Shown: one piece after another, positions 1 through 8,826 of the stretch
How the letters are laid out: each line of letters starts with the position of its first letter
Numbering within the stretch: position 1 is the first letter of the stretch
Assembly (NCBI RefSeq): GCF_007483665.1
Contig: NZ_VIQO01000034.1
Span: 1-64,000, forward strand
From: Catellatospora sichuanensis
GTDB taxonomy: Bacteria > Actinomycetota > Actinomycetes > Mycobacteriales > Micromonosporaceae
DNA: 64,000 bases
Reading direction: 5' to 3'
Translations under genes and position numbers: made by a program
The notes under the pieces: model-generated
Seen by the model: only the letters and a program-made list of their open reading frames with translations
Database searches by the model: none
Told to the model about the DNA's origin: nothing

Positions 1-293
1 CCCACCGACACCAAACCCCCCGGTCGAGATAGGACATCCAGCGTAACGAGCACCACCGACAACAACCGCCATCACCACGCCAGCCCGCACCAAGGCCAGC
101 CAGACACCCACAAACTCAGGCTCGCTTAGCAAGACCGAACGACAGTTCGCACCCTAGCGCGCAGAGTCCAAGCACGACGGTCCCTCGCCCGTGACCTCCG
201 CGCCTTTGGGGTGGCCGCGACCGCCTCCGCAGCAGCAGGCGACGGTCAGCCGCCCGTGATCCGCGGAGCGACCGCTCCGCGGATCACGAATGA
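1..293. other. Left-edge stretch without a convincing gene
   Basis: This segment has mixed base composition and no gene I can support in full. On the minus strand a frame is open from about 132 (TTG) to the window edge. It contains EPEFVGVWLALVRAGVV, which resembles a conserved stretch of AMP-dependent acyl-CoA ligases, but a stop lies just upstream and the following residues no longer fit the family. It may be a decayed ligase fragment or chance. The last part is the terminator hairpin listed separately. Confidence 0.3.
256..287 (-). terminator. Hairpin terminator after the methyltransferase
   Basis: A perfect 14-bp stem (256-269 with 274-287) and a 4-nt loop lie just downstream of the methyltransferase stop on the minus strand. 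There is no long U tract, as is common for actinobacterial terminators. Confidence 0.6.
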
Positions 294-968
294 TCAGTAA
301 AGGCGTCCGGGCCGCGGTGCCGGCTCGGGCCGCCACTCCGACGGGCCGGTTCCGGGCGTACGCGCCAGCCGCAGCCACAGGAACGGCTGCAACTCGCCGC
401 TCGGGGTGTAGTGGTGCTCGCGCTCGACCTGCACCACCTGGAAGCCGGGGAACTGCACGGCCAGGCTCTCCTGGTGGAAACGAGCCACCGGCAGGCCCGA
501 GCACGTCTCGGGGCCGGCCTCGGAGAACACGCCGATGACGACCTGGCCGCCGGGCGCGACGGCGGCGTCGAGCACGCGGCGGTAGCGGTCGCGGTCGGCC
601 GGGTCGGTGAGGAAGTGGAACACCGCGCGGTCGTGCCACACGTCGTAGTGCCGCAGCGGCGCCCACGTGAGCAGGTCGCGGTTCATCCAGTGCGCGGCAC
701 CGGAGCGCGCGCCGACCCGCTGCCGGGCGACCTCGAGCGCGGACGGGGCGATGTCCAGCACGGTCACGTCGGTGTAGCCGCGCTCGAGCAGCGCGTCCAC
801 GAGGGTGGAGGCGCCGGCTCCGACGTCGATGACGGAGCGGCCGGGGCCGGCCGACTCGATGAGCCGCAACGACATGGCGGACTCGGCCTGGTACCAGCTG
901 ACCTGGTGCGAGGCGGTGCGATGGTAGACGGACTGCCAGTGCTCGGCAGGACCGGAGGGGCGTGACAC
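294..968 (-). CDS. Class I SAM-dependent methyltransferase
   Basis: This is a small SAM-dependent methyltransferase of about 224 residues. The Rossmann glycine loop is VIDVGAGASTLVDAL, the acidic residue after strand 2 is in VTVLDIAPSAL, and a later DVWHDRAVFHFLT segment matches the motif-II region of the thioether/tellurite-type methyltransferase group. The substrate cannot be read from the sequence. The frame stays open to 1013, but the GTG at 966-968 (start MSRPSGPAEHW) places the protein start where the family begins, so I use it. It is a single gene transcribed toward the left edge and followed by a hairpin. Confidence 0.8.
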   Translation of the reverse strand: MSRPSGPAEHWQSVYHRTASHQVSWYQAESAMSLRLIESAGPGRSVIDVGAGASTLVDALLERGYTDVTVLDIAPSALEVARQRVGARSGAAHWMNRDLLTWAPLRHYDVWHDRAVFHFLTDPADRDRYRRVLDAAVAPGGQVVIGVFSEAGPETCSGLPVARFHQESLAVQFPGFQVVQVEREHHYTPSGELQPFLWLRLARTPGTGPSEWRPEPAPRPGRLY

Positions 969-1062
969 ACGATCAGATTGCCACCGCCGTGGGATGAGAC
1001 GATCACGGACCACCAGGTGATCATGGACGCCGATGTGTTATGAGCGTGCGGCACCAGGGTCG

Positions 1063-2454
1063 TTACAGCAGACCCGCCAGCGTCGCCACGGCCGCGGCCA
1101 GTTCGTCGGGGGACTGCGCGGCGTAGCCGAGCACCAGGCCGGGCGGGCCCGTGGTGCCGAGGCGCAGGTCGGACAGGGCCAGCGGACCCAGCCCGGCGGC
1201 GCGGGCCCGGGCGACCAGCGTGCGGTCGTCGACGCCGGCCGGGAGCTCGGCCACCAGGTGCAGGCCCGCGGCGATGCCGGAGACGCGGACCTGCGGGAGG
1301 TGCCGTCGCAGTGCCGCGACCAGCGCGTCGCGGCGGGTCCGCTGAGCCCTGCGGGCGCGCCGCAGGTGCCGGTCGTAGCCGCCGCTGCCGAGGAGTTCGG
1401 CGAAGGCGAGCTGCTCCAGGGCCGAACCGCCCATGTCCGCGTCGCACTTGGCCCGGCGCACCGCGGCCAGCCAGGCCGGCGGCGGGACCAGCCAGCCCCG
1501 CCGCAGGCCCGGCGCGAGTGCCTTGCTGGCCGAGCCGACCAGCGCGACCACCTCCGGGGCGAGCCCCTGCAGGCAGCCGACCGGCTCGCGGTCGTAGCGG
1601 AACTCGGCGTCGTAGTCGTCCTCGATGATCAGGCCGCCGGTTCGCCGTGCCCAGGCGATCAGGTCGGCCCGGCGCTCCGGGGCCAGCACGGCGCCGACCG
1701 GGAACTGGTGCGCGGGCGTCACGAACACCGCCTGCACGTCACCCAGCGCGGACACCACCAGCCCTCGGTCGTCGACGGGCACCGGCCGCAGGCGCAGCCC
1801 GTGCGCGAGCAGGTGGTCGCGGATGCCCGCGCTGCCCGGATCCTCGACGCCGACCACGTCCATGCCGCGTGCCGCCAGCACCCGGCCGAGCAGGCTCAGG
1901 GCCTGGGCCGCGCCGGTGGTGACCACGACCGCGTCCGCGCCGACCCGGGCCGCGCGGACCCGGCCGAGGTAGCTCGCGAGCTCGGCGCGCAGCCGTGGCA
2001 CGCCGGCCGGGTCGGTGTAGTCCAGATCGGAGTCCAGGGCCGAGGTCAGCGCCCGCTCGTACGCCCGCCGCCATGCAGCCCGCGGGAACATGCCCAGGTC
2101 CGGCACGCCGGGGCGCAGGGCTGCGACACCGGACGGCGCGGGCGTGGCCGACGGGTGTCCGTGGTCGGTCGCCGCGGCGGCGGCCGGCGCGACGACGGTG
2201 CCGGAGCCGCGGCGGCTCACCAGCCGGCCCTCGGCCACGAGCTGCTCGTAGGCGCTCACCACGAGCCCGCGGGACACGCCGAGGTCGGCCGCGAGGTCCC
2301 GGCTGGACGGCAGCCGGGTGCCGGGCGGGATGCGCTGCTGGGCGATGGCGTCCCGCAGCGCCCCGGTCAGCCGCTCGCCGACACCGGGGCGGGCCCGGTC
2401 CAGGTCGACCAGCGCTTCGCGTACCGCCAATTGGTCCTCGATTCGGTGCGGCAA
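1063..2454 (-). CDS. MocR/PdxR-type regulator (GntR HTH + aminotransferase fold)
   Basis: A transcription factor of about 463 residues. Residues ~20-90 form a GntR winged helix (GTRLPSSRDLAADLGVSRG, then AYEQLVAEGRL). The rest is a fold-type-I aminotransferase domain; the PLP lysine is in VGSASKALAPGLRRGW, and IIEDDYDAEFRYDR is diagnostic of the MocR group. Members sense PLP-linked metabolites and often control a divergent transporter or pyridoxal gene. The divergent neighbour here is an EamA exporter only 43 bp away, so it is the obvious target (inference). The annotated start is a TTG. A second TTG eight codons in is equally possible, so the exact N-terminus is unsettled. Confidence 0.85.
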   Translation of the reverse strand: MPHRIEDQLAVREALVDLDRARPGVGERLTGALRDAIAQQRIPPGTRLPSSRDLAADLGVSRGLVVSAYEQLVAEGRLVSRRGSGTVVAPAAAAATDHGHPSATPAPSGVAALRPGVPDLGMFPRAAWRRAYERALTSALDSDLDYTDPAGVPRLRAELASYLGRVRAARVGADAVVVTTGAAQALSLLGRVLAARGMDVVGVEDPGSAGIRDHLLAHGLRLRPVPVDDRGLVVSALGDVQAVFVTPAHQFPVGAVLAPERRADLIAWARRTGGLIIEDDYDAEFRYDREPVGCLQGLAPEVVALVGSASKALAPGLRRGWLVPPPAWLAAVRRAKCDADMGGSALEQLAFAELLGSGGYDRHLRRARRAQRTRRDALVAALRRHLPQVRVSGIAAGLHLVAELPAGVDDRTLVARARAAGLGPLALSDLRLGTTGPPGLVLGYAAQSPDELAAAVATLAGLL

Positions 2455-2497
2455 GTGGCCCTGTATGGGATACCAATCCGAACCTTAGCGTCAGGAC
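2455..2497. promoter_or_regulatory. Shared divergent control region of mocR and eamA
   Basis: Only 43 bp separate the two divergent starts. The motif TACCAATCCG lies here, and a related AATTGG motif lies inside the regulator's first codons (about 2428). Spaced partial repeats of this kind are typical of MocR binding sites; their role here is inference. Confidence 0.35.
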
Positions 2498-3439
2498 GTG
2501 AACCGTGACAGCCTCGCCGGTGCGGCCCTGTGCACCTTTGGCATGATCATCCTCGGCGGCTCGTTCAGCCTGAGCCGGCTCCTGCTTGACTACCCGATGC
2601 TCACCGGCCAGACCATGCGGTACGCGCTGGCCGCCATCCTGCTGGCCGCGCTGTTGCGGCTGTTCCCACGACTGCGGGGCGTGCCCGTGCGCCCTTGCCG
2701 CCGCGACCTGCTGGTGCTGGCCGGGGTCGCCCTGTTCGGCCTCGCGCTGTTCAACACGCTGCTGCTGACCGCGCTCGAACACGCCGACCCGGCCGTCGTC
2801 GGCACCGTGGTCGGGGCCGCGCCGCTCGGCCTTGCGCTCACCGGGCCGCTGCTGCGCCGCGAGCGCCCCGCCGCCCGACTCGTGGTGGCGGCGCTGATCG
2901 TCGTCGGGGGCACCACGCTGGTCCACGGCACCGGCGTGGCGGACACCGTCGGCACCCTCGCCGCCCTGGGCACGCTCGTCTGCGAGGTGATGTTCTCGCT
3001 GCTCGCCGCGGACGTGCTGCCCCGGCTCGGGGCGGTGCGGGTGTCGGCGTGGAGCTGCGCGCTGGCGGTGCCGATGCTGGTCGTCGCGACTCTGGCCACC
3101 GGCGAGGTGGGCCGGCTGCGCCCGCCGACCGCGACCGAGACGCTGACGCTGCTCTACCTGGCCGTGATGATGACCGTGGTGGCGTTCGTGGCGTGGTTCA
3201 CCGGGATGGGCAAACTCGGCGTCGAACGGGCGGGCATGTTCACCGGCGTCGTGCCCGCGGCCACCCTGGTCGCCGCCTCCCTCCAGGACCACACCCTGCC
3301 CGGCCTCACCCAGGTCCTGGGCGTACTCGTTGTCGCGAACGGACTGGTCCTCGGCGCGACAACGAACAGCACAACCAGTGCGGGCCGGCGCTGGCGCCTA
3401 TCGGGGGTCCACCGGCTCGCCAAACGGCTCGATGGATGA
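2498..3439 (+). CDS. EamA/DMT-family transporter
   Basis: An inner-membrane protein of 313 residues with about ten hydrophobic helices in two EamA halves. The first half begins GMIILGGSFSLSRLLLDYPM and includes PAVVGTVVGAAPLGLALTGP; the second half includes VVAFVAWFTGMGKLGVERAG. Family members export amino acids or small metabolites, but the substrate is unknown. Translation starts at GTG 2498. It is divergent from, and probably controlled by, the MocR-type regulator. The C-terminal tail (TTSAGRRWRLSGVHRLAK) is polar and short. Confidence 0.85.
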   Translation: MNRDSLAGAALCTFGMIILGGSFSLSRLLLDYPMLTGQTMRYALAAILLAALLRLFPRLRGVPVRPCRRDLLVLAGVALFGLALFNTLLLTALEHADPAVVGTVVGAAPLGLALTGPLLRRERPAARLVVAALIVVGGTTLVHGTGVADTVGTLAALGTLVCEVMFSLLAADVLPRLGAVRVSAWSCALAVPMLVVATLATGEVGRLRPPTATETLTLLYLAVMMTVVAFVAWFTGMGKLGVERAGMFTGVVPAATLVAASLQDHTLPGLTQVLGVLVVANGLVLGATTNSTTSAGRRWRLSGVHRLAKRLDG

Positions 3440-3730
3440 ATCCCAACCGTTCCAACCCTGTTGAGTCATCTGGCCGTCAGCGTAGGTGTAGGACCAGCGC
3501 GCATCGTGTCTTGGGGTGGTGGGTCGGGGTTGGGCGGAGATCGTCGCTCGGGGTGGAGCCCGGCGGATGACGGAGCGAGCGCCGGCTCTACGTCTACGAG
3601 GGCCTACAGCTTATTGGCGTGGCAATTACGCAGCGTCGAAATTGGCGACTTGATCATTCATCCACGTTCTCGGCTTGCAGGTCGATGTGGGTTGGTCCAG
3701 TTCACGCTATGTAATGCCTGATTCGTGGTC
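3440..3730. other. Intergenic stretch between eamA and the Rhs locus
   Basis: About 290 bp of clearly lower GC than the left neighbour. I see no gene I can support and no clear hairpin. It marks the left boundary of the accessory island. Confidence 0.4.
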
Positions 3731-3759
3731 TTGACCATTGAAGACGATCTTCCTAGGCT
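3731..3759 (+). promoter_or_regulatory. Predicted sigma-70-type promoter of the Rhs gene
   Basis: TTGACC (3731-3736) and TAGGCT (3754-3759) are separated by 17 bp, a near-consensus housekeeping actinobacterial promoter. Because an ATG at 3738 lies inside this promoter, it cannot be the Rhs start. GTG 3795, preceded by GGGGAG, is preferred. Confidence 0.6.
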
Positions 3760-3794
3760 CCCCCCACCGTGATCTTCGACATGGGGGAGCTGTT

Positions 3795-6700
3795 GTGGTC
3801 GGGTCTGTGCGCCGTCGTTCGCTTGGTCGTCGACTGCCGTCGTTGTTGTCGGTGGTGCTGCTGGCCGGTCTGCTGCCTTTCATGCCGGAGCCGGCGGTGG
3901 CTGCCGGCACGGGTGGTGAGCCGCAGGCGGACCGGTCGGTGGAGGTGTCGGCGGTGAAGGGCGAGCGCGTGCAGCGTACGCAGCCGAAGCCGTGGCGGGC
4001 TGCGCCGGTGTCTTTCCCGCAGGCGGCGTCGGCGGTGGTGGATCTGCCGGTGCAGGCGTCGGGTGGGCGTCGCGGTACTGCCTTGGTGGGTGGACTGCCG
4101 GTGACGGTGTCGTCGGTGGACACGTCGTCGGAGGTGCAGTCGGGTCGGGCGTTGGCGGATGCGGCGGCGGGGCGTGGTGCGCCGGAGAAGGTGCGGGTCG
4201 AGGTTGTTGACCGTGCCGCGGCGGGTAGGGCCGGGGCTGCGGTGGCGTTGAAGCTGTCGCGCGCAGATGGGCTGTCGGGCCAGGCGCGGGTGCGGGTGGA
4301 GATCGGCTACGGCGATTTCCACGATGCGTACGGTGGCGATTGGGCCAAGCGGGTTGGTGTGGTGTTGCTGGCCGATTGCGCGGTGAGCACACCGGACAAG
4401 GACGCGTGCAAGAGCCGGACCCGGTTGGAGTCGGTCAACAACGCCTCCGCGTTGACCGTGTCGGCGGATGTCGACCTGATGGCCGCACCCGCGGCGACGG
4501 ACGCTGATCCGCTGGTGGACCCGTCCCCGGTCGAGGAGGCCCCGGCGACGGTGGGCCTGCCATCGGTGCAGGTGACCGGTGAGGACACGCAGATCGCGCA
4601 CCCGCCCGCCGACCCGGCCGTGCCGGAACCGGCTGCAGACGCGCCGAGTGGCAGCCCTGCGCCGGTGGCTGAGGGCGCCGGTGATGGCAGTGTGATGGTG
4701 GCGCTGGCGGCGGGTGCATCGTCTGAGACGGGCACGTTCGCGGCGACGCAGCTGTCGCAGACCGCGTCGTGGCAGGGCGGTGGCTCGGCCGGCGGCTTCT
4801 CCTGGTCGTATATGGCTCTATGACACCGTCGCCAATGGCCAGCTCACCCATTCGGTTCGTTACATCGGCGGCTACAACCAGCCCGGCACCGCTGCCTACG
4901 TTAACCGCATCGACGCCTACGACGACGCCTACCGGCCACTGACTGCCCGGACGACCATCGCAGCTACGGCCGAGAACGGTGCACTTGCCGGTGACTACAC
5001 CACCACCATGACCTACAAGGACAACGGCGCGCCCGCCACGGTCGCCCTGCCCACGGTCGGGGGTTTGCCCGCAGAGACCATTACCACCACCTACACCACG
5101 CAGGGGCTGCCCACCGCAGTTAAGGGGGTAGACGACTACCTCGCCGACATCACCTACCGATGGGACGGCACCACCGCACAAACTCTGCACGGCCACGCTG
5201 GAAAGCAGTTGCGCCAGACATTTACCCACGACGAAGCCACGGGGCGACTGCTAACCACTCAGATCGACGCCGAGAACCAGACCACGACAGGAGCCTTCGA
5301 CGACAAGTTCACCACGGATTACGGCTATGACGCAGTCGGCAACATTACGGCAATCGCCGGTAAGCTGAGCGGCACCCGAGACCAGGTTGAATGCTTCAAG
5401 TACGACCACCTGCGTCGCTTAACCGAAGCCTGGACCAATTCGACCTGGGACTGCTCGGCCGCCCCGATTGCTGGCGGAGCGGGAGCCGATCCATACTGGC
5501 GCCAGTGGACCTTTGACAGGGTCGGCAACCGCCTGACCCAGACGGACAGGGGAGCTTCCGGCGATACCGCCTGGACGTACACGGTCCCTGGTGCTGATAC
5601 GGCCCGACCGCACTCGCTGACAAGCGTCACTGCAAACGGCCCGCTGGCCACATCGACGCGCAACTTCACCTACGACAGCGCTGGCAACACGCTGACCAGG
5701 CAGACGGTGACTGGTGTGAATCAGACCCTCGCCTGGGATCCCGAAGGACATCTCGCCACCCTCACCGAAGGAACAAACAACAGCAGCTATCTATATGACG
5801 CTGAGGGCAACCGCCTTTTCAGCCGGGCACCTGGCAAGACCACCCTTTACCTCGGCGGCACCGACCTGGAGCTACGGACCGACGGCGGGCCGGTGCTCGG
5901 CACCCGCTACTACACGGTGGGTGGAAAGGCCGTCGCTGTGCGTCGCGCGAGCGGTCTCGCGTGGACCTGCGCCGACCATAACGGTACCCAGCAGGTCCAG
6001 ATCGACTCCGTCACCCTCGAGGCGGCCCACAATCGAACCTTGCCTTACGGTGAGTTCCGAGGGGCGCAGACTGCGTTCGTCGGCGGGAAGGGCTACGTAG
6101 GAGGCCAACGCGACGACACTGGCCTGACCCACCTCGGTGCCCGCGAGTATGATCCGACGCTTGGCCGCTTCATCACCGTGGACCCAGTAATGGACCTGAA
6201 GAATCCCCAGCAATGGAATGCGTATGCCTACAGTAATAGCAACCCTGTGACATACAGCGACCCGAGCGGACTCATAGCGTGTGGCGATGACGCCTGCAAG
6301 TACACGGTGAAGCCATCCCGTGACGGGCAGAGTCTAATCATTGACGACAAGCGGTCGAGTGATTTGAAGAGCCACACGCGCCAGGTCATTAAGCTTCCGA
6401 AGCTTCCGCAGAAGTCGACCCAAGGCGGCACTGACCCGTGCGCCGTGGCACCGGAATCGGAACTCTGCAAGGCGTTGGCCTTGACCGTTACTGAGATCCA
6501 GAAGAATTCAGCTGGACCAGATGTGGGTAATATCGAGTGGCAAATGGGCAACGGATGCGGGTTCATGGCATATTTCTTCGGTATGTGTGGAACGACGGCA
6601 AGTCAGATAAACGCGCTCGATGACTTTATGCATCTAGTGTGCAAAGATTGCAAATGGGATCACAAACCTACAATCCAAGCAATGTGGGGTGGATCGAAAT

Positions 6701-6999
6701 ACGCAGTAGATCCGGTCACTGGCGCCGAAATTTTCTATGACATTTTCTCGAATGTGCACTACGGCTATGTGGGTCGAGAAGCGGCCATTGACTCCGAAAT
6801 GTTGCAGTCGGTAAACCTGCCGATCCCTAAAAATCCGGTTACAGGGCAGTCTGAAAGATCGGACGCGATCTCGACTCAAATTGGCATTGATCTGCAGAGC
6901 CGATATCGTCCCGAGCAGATTACTACACAGATTTTGTACATGAGCATCATGGGCCAGCAAGGCGCGTACCTCCAAGCAAACGAGGGAAAGATCAGGTGA
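3795..6999 (+). pseudogene. Secreted Rhs polymorphic toxin with internal deletion
   Basis: The 5' part (3795 to about 4811) encodes a signal peptide (LLSVVLLAGLLPFMPEPAVA) and the N-terminal region of an actinobacterial Rhs wall protein, ending SAGGFSWSY where the first YD-repeat barrel should begin. It then hits a stop at 4821-4823. From about 4809 a different frame carries the late Rhs core: RIWLYDTVANG, many YD repeats, and the closing GAREYDPTLGRFITVDPV and YSDPSGL motifs near 6130-6270. The barrel between is missing and the join is out of frame, so no full toxin can be made. The tip after about 6290 is much lower in GC and ends in a domain with YDIFSNVHYGYVGREA, which resembles polymorphic toxin type 44. 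CGTAT at 4807-4811 may be the deletion microhomology. Confidence 0.8.
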
Positions 7000-7003
7000 T
7001 GTC

Positions 7004-7600
7004 ATGCCTCCGCGTCGTCTGAGTGCTCCGAAGAAAATGCGTAAACTGTATCTCGGTATGGTGCTAGTCCTCGCCATTATGATTGTGGTCGGCGGGGTTT
7101 TGATATTTCCTCAGAATCCGGGCGTGGACACAAAGGCACTCGTGATGTCGCCCGCTCGCAACACCGTGCTTGCCGCCCAGTCGTGGAAGTTGGAGACCTC
7201 GAACGGTTCAGACTCTGGGGTCACCGAGGTCTGGACGGCCTTGGCCCCTGGAAAGCGCAGGATTACCTATTTTCAAGAGATATATCGTGGCCGGAACGAA
7301 TTAGTTGCCCGTTGGGACTATTTGTCGTCAGTCCGCCGCAACTTTGAACGGAATTATCCTTCAAAGGTTATTGGGGTAAATGGTGAGATCAAGTTCGGGG
7401 CAGATGAAAAAGATACCTTTTGCGTAGATATCGACGACACATTGAGTAAAGGAATAGATTCCTGTGCGATGTGGATCTTCTGGGCTAGGTACGGCCAATT
7501 TCGGATCTACATTTCTGTTAATGGGACACATCTGGGCCGCGAAGATTTTTTGCGTACCGTAGGCGAGGTCGATGCATGGGTTCTCGACGCATTGGAGTAG
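7004..7600 (+). CDS. Membrane-anchored candidate immunity protein
   Basis: A 198-residue protein starting 4 bp after the Rhs stop, with AGGTGA just upstream of its ATG. Residues ~15-36 form one transmembrane helix (LYLGMVLVLAIMIVVGGVLIF). The rest is a soluble domain expected outside the membrane, with two cysteines (DTFCVDID and DSCAMW). Its base composition is as low in GC as the toxin tip. Position, size and composition match an immunity partner of the Rhs toxin, but I recognise no family, so that role is inference. The gene looks intact although the toxin gene is broken, as expected if immunity outlasts the toxin. Confidence 0.6.
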   Translation: MPPRRLSAPKKMRKLYLGMVLVLAIMIVVGGVLIFPQNPGVDTKALVMSPARNTVLAAQSWKLETSNGSDSGVTEVWTALAPGKRRITYFQEIYRGRNELVARWDYLSSVRRNFERNYPSKVIGVNGEIKFGADEKDTFCVDIDDTLSKGIDSCAMWIFWARYGQFRIYISVNGTHLGREDFLRTVGEVDAWVLDALE

Positions 7601-7697
7601 CGATTAGCCTCGGCCCTTCGGTAAGGGCTGTCCGCATCGTGGATCAAGAAAGAGGAAGTGCCCTCTGATCTGGGAAGATCTGACTTGTCTAAGGCGG

Positions 7698-7905
7698 GTC
7701 AACGAACTTAGCGGGGGTTGAGGTGGCCACGGTAGGCGCGCCGTGGCGCAGCGGGTGCGTTGACGGGTTGCGCCAGGATCTCCGGTTACGAGGTCTGGCC
7801 GGTGGTCGCCAGGCGCTCCACCTCGGGCAGACCGGACTCGGCGCAGCGGCGGTAGAAGCGATAGAGCAGAGCGGCGACGTCTTCGCGGTTGTGGCTGGTG
7901 CGCGC
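7698..7905 (-). mobile_element. ISL3-type transposase relic
   Basis: This is a decayed copy of the 3' end of the ISL3 element found at 8804-10268, in the same orientation. Its minus-strand translation NREDVAALLYRFYRRCAESG matches NREDVADLLYWFYRRCAESG of the other copy. Its left edge (from about 7698) resembles the element's terminal repeat. About 85 bp are deleted inside it relative to the other copy. The DUF4240 gene begins just after it. Confidence 0.75.
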
Positions 7906-7910
7906 CCGAG

Positions 7911-8801
7911 TTGAGTGATCGGCATACTGTCGTGGTGGAGATCGACGAGTTCTGGTGGATCGTGGATCGGGCGCGTGACGATGCGGGCGTTGCGACGGGT
8001 CCGTTTGACGAGGCCGCGGTTGCCGAAGCGCTGGTCGCGCGACTGATGACGTTGTCACGCAACGAGATCCTCGACTTCGACGACCTCCTGGGCGAGGTGA
8101 TCGCGCGGCTGGACACGTGGGAGGTGGCCGTCGCGTGTCAGCTCATCACCGGTTACATCTCCGACGACGCCTTCTCGTCATTCAGGGCTGGGCTCGCCGG
8201 CTTGGGGCGCCGGACCGTAGAGCAGATCTTCGCCGACCCCGACTCCCTCGCCGGTCACCCCGTCGTCATCGACATCGCCGAGGGTCGCTGTGAGCGGATG
8301 GCGCTCTTCAGCGAAGACCTGCTCTTCGCAGCATCGTCCGCGTTCGCCGGGATCAGCGGCGGCGACGAGGACGCCTTCTGGGAAGCGCTGGATGCCCGCC
8401 CTCAGTCGGCAGGGTCTGGCGAGGTTCTGCCGCCGGACTGGGAACCCGGTGCCGACGACGCCGAGCGCGCCCCCGAGCGGCTGCCGCGCCTTTGGGCGCT
8501 CCTGCCTCCCGGACGGTGGGCGTCCGAACCACGTCCCGCCAAGGCGGTGCCGCAGGCTGATCCTCACGAAGGATGCCCGCTGTGCGGTGGTGCGTTGCTG
8601 GCGCAGTCGGTCGGCTCGAGTAGCCGTCGCGAGGACGGGACGATCCTCACGCGCGAGTTTCGGGGTTGCCTGGATTGTTCGCAGGTGGTTGAGCGCACCA
8701 AACGTGGCGACGGCTGGGATGCGTGGCGTGAGACAGACCCGGTCGAACTTGATCATCTAGTGAGCGTGCGGATCCTGCTTTCAGCTGGCCTGGGGTCATG
8801 A
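7911..8801 (+). CDS. DUF4240 domain protein
   Basis: A protein of up to 296 residues. The first ~130 residues fit DUF4240: EFWWIVDRARDDAG, then LSRNEILDFDDLLGEVIARLDTW, and a GYISDDAFSSFRAGL segment where the family has a SDDGF-type motif. The C-terminal ~75 residues contain CPLCGG and CLDCSQ, a likely zinc ribbon. The function of DUF4240 is unknown. The TTG at 7911 gives the longest form; GTGs at 7932 and 7935 (MVEIDEFWW) fit the family better. The gene lies between two ISL3 sequences and its stop ends 2 bp before the right-hand IS, so it may have moved with them. It could belong to the toxin-immunity island, but that is inference. Confidence 0.7.
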   Translation: MSDRHTVVVEIDEFWWIVDRARDDAGVATGPFDEAAVAEALVARLMTLSRNEILDFDDLLGEVIARLDTWEVAVACQLITGYISDDAFSSFRAGLAGLGRRTVEQIFADPDSLAGHPVVIDIAEGRCERMALFSEDLLFAASSAFAGISGGDEDAFWEALDARPQSAGSGEVLPPDWEPGADDAERAPERLPRLWALLPPGRWASEPRPAKAVPQADPHEGCPLCGGALLAQSVGSSSRREDGTILTREFRGCLDCSQVVERTKRGDGWDAWRETDPVELDHLVSVRILLSAGLGS

Positions 8802-8803
8802 GA

Positions 8804-8826
8804 GCTCAGCGAAGTTAGCGGAGGTC
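8804..8826 (+). repeat. ISL3 terminal inverted repeat, left
   Basis: This 23-bp end matches the reverse complement of 10246-10268 at 19 of 23 positions. Together they bound an element of about 1,465 bp, the expected ISL3 size. I found no clear 8-bp target duplication outside it. Confidence 0.7.

Noticed and set aside
1033-2508. A 491-codon plus-strand frame antisense to the MocR-type regulator
   Set aside because: Its translation is low-complexity Ala/Arg/Gln/His typical of shadows, and the minus-strand gene has clear domains.
3461-3721. An 86-codon plus-strand frame in the gap before the Rhs locus
   Set aside because: It has no ribosome-binding site, no domain and poor codon use.
3738-3794. 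ATG 3738 as the Rhs start
   Set aside because: It lies inside the -35/-10 promoter and adds no signal-peptide features; GTG 3795 has a ribosome-binding site and a signal peptide.
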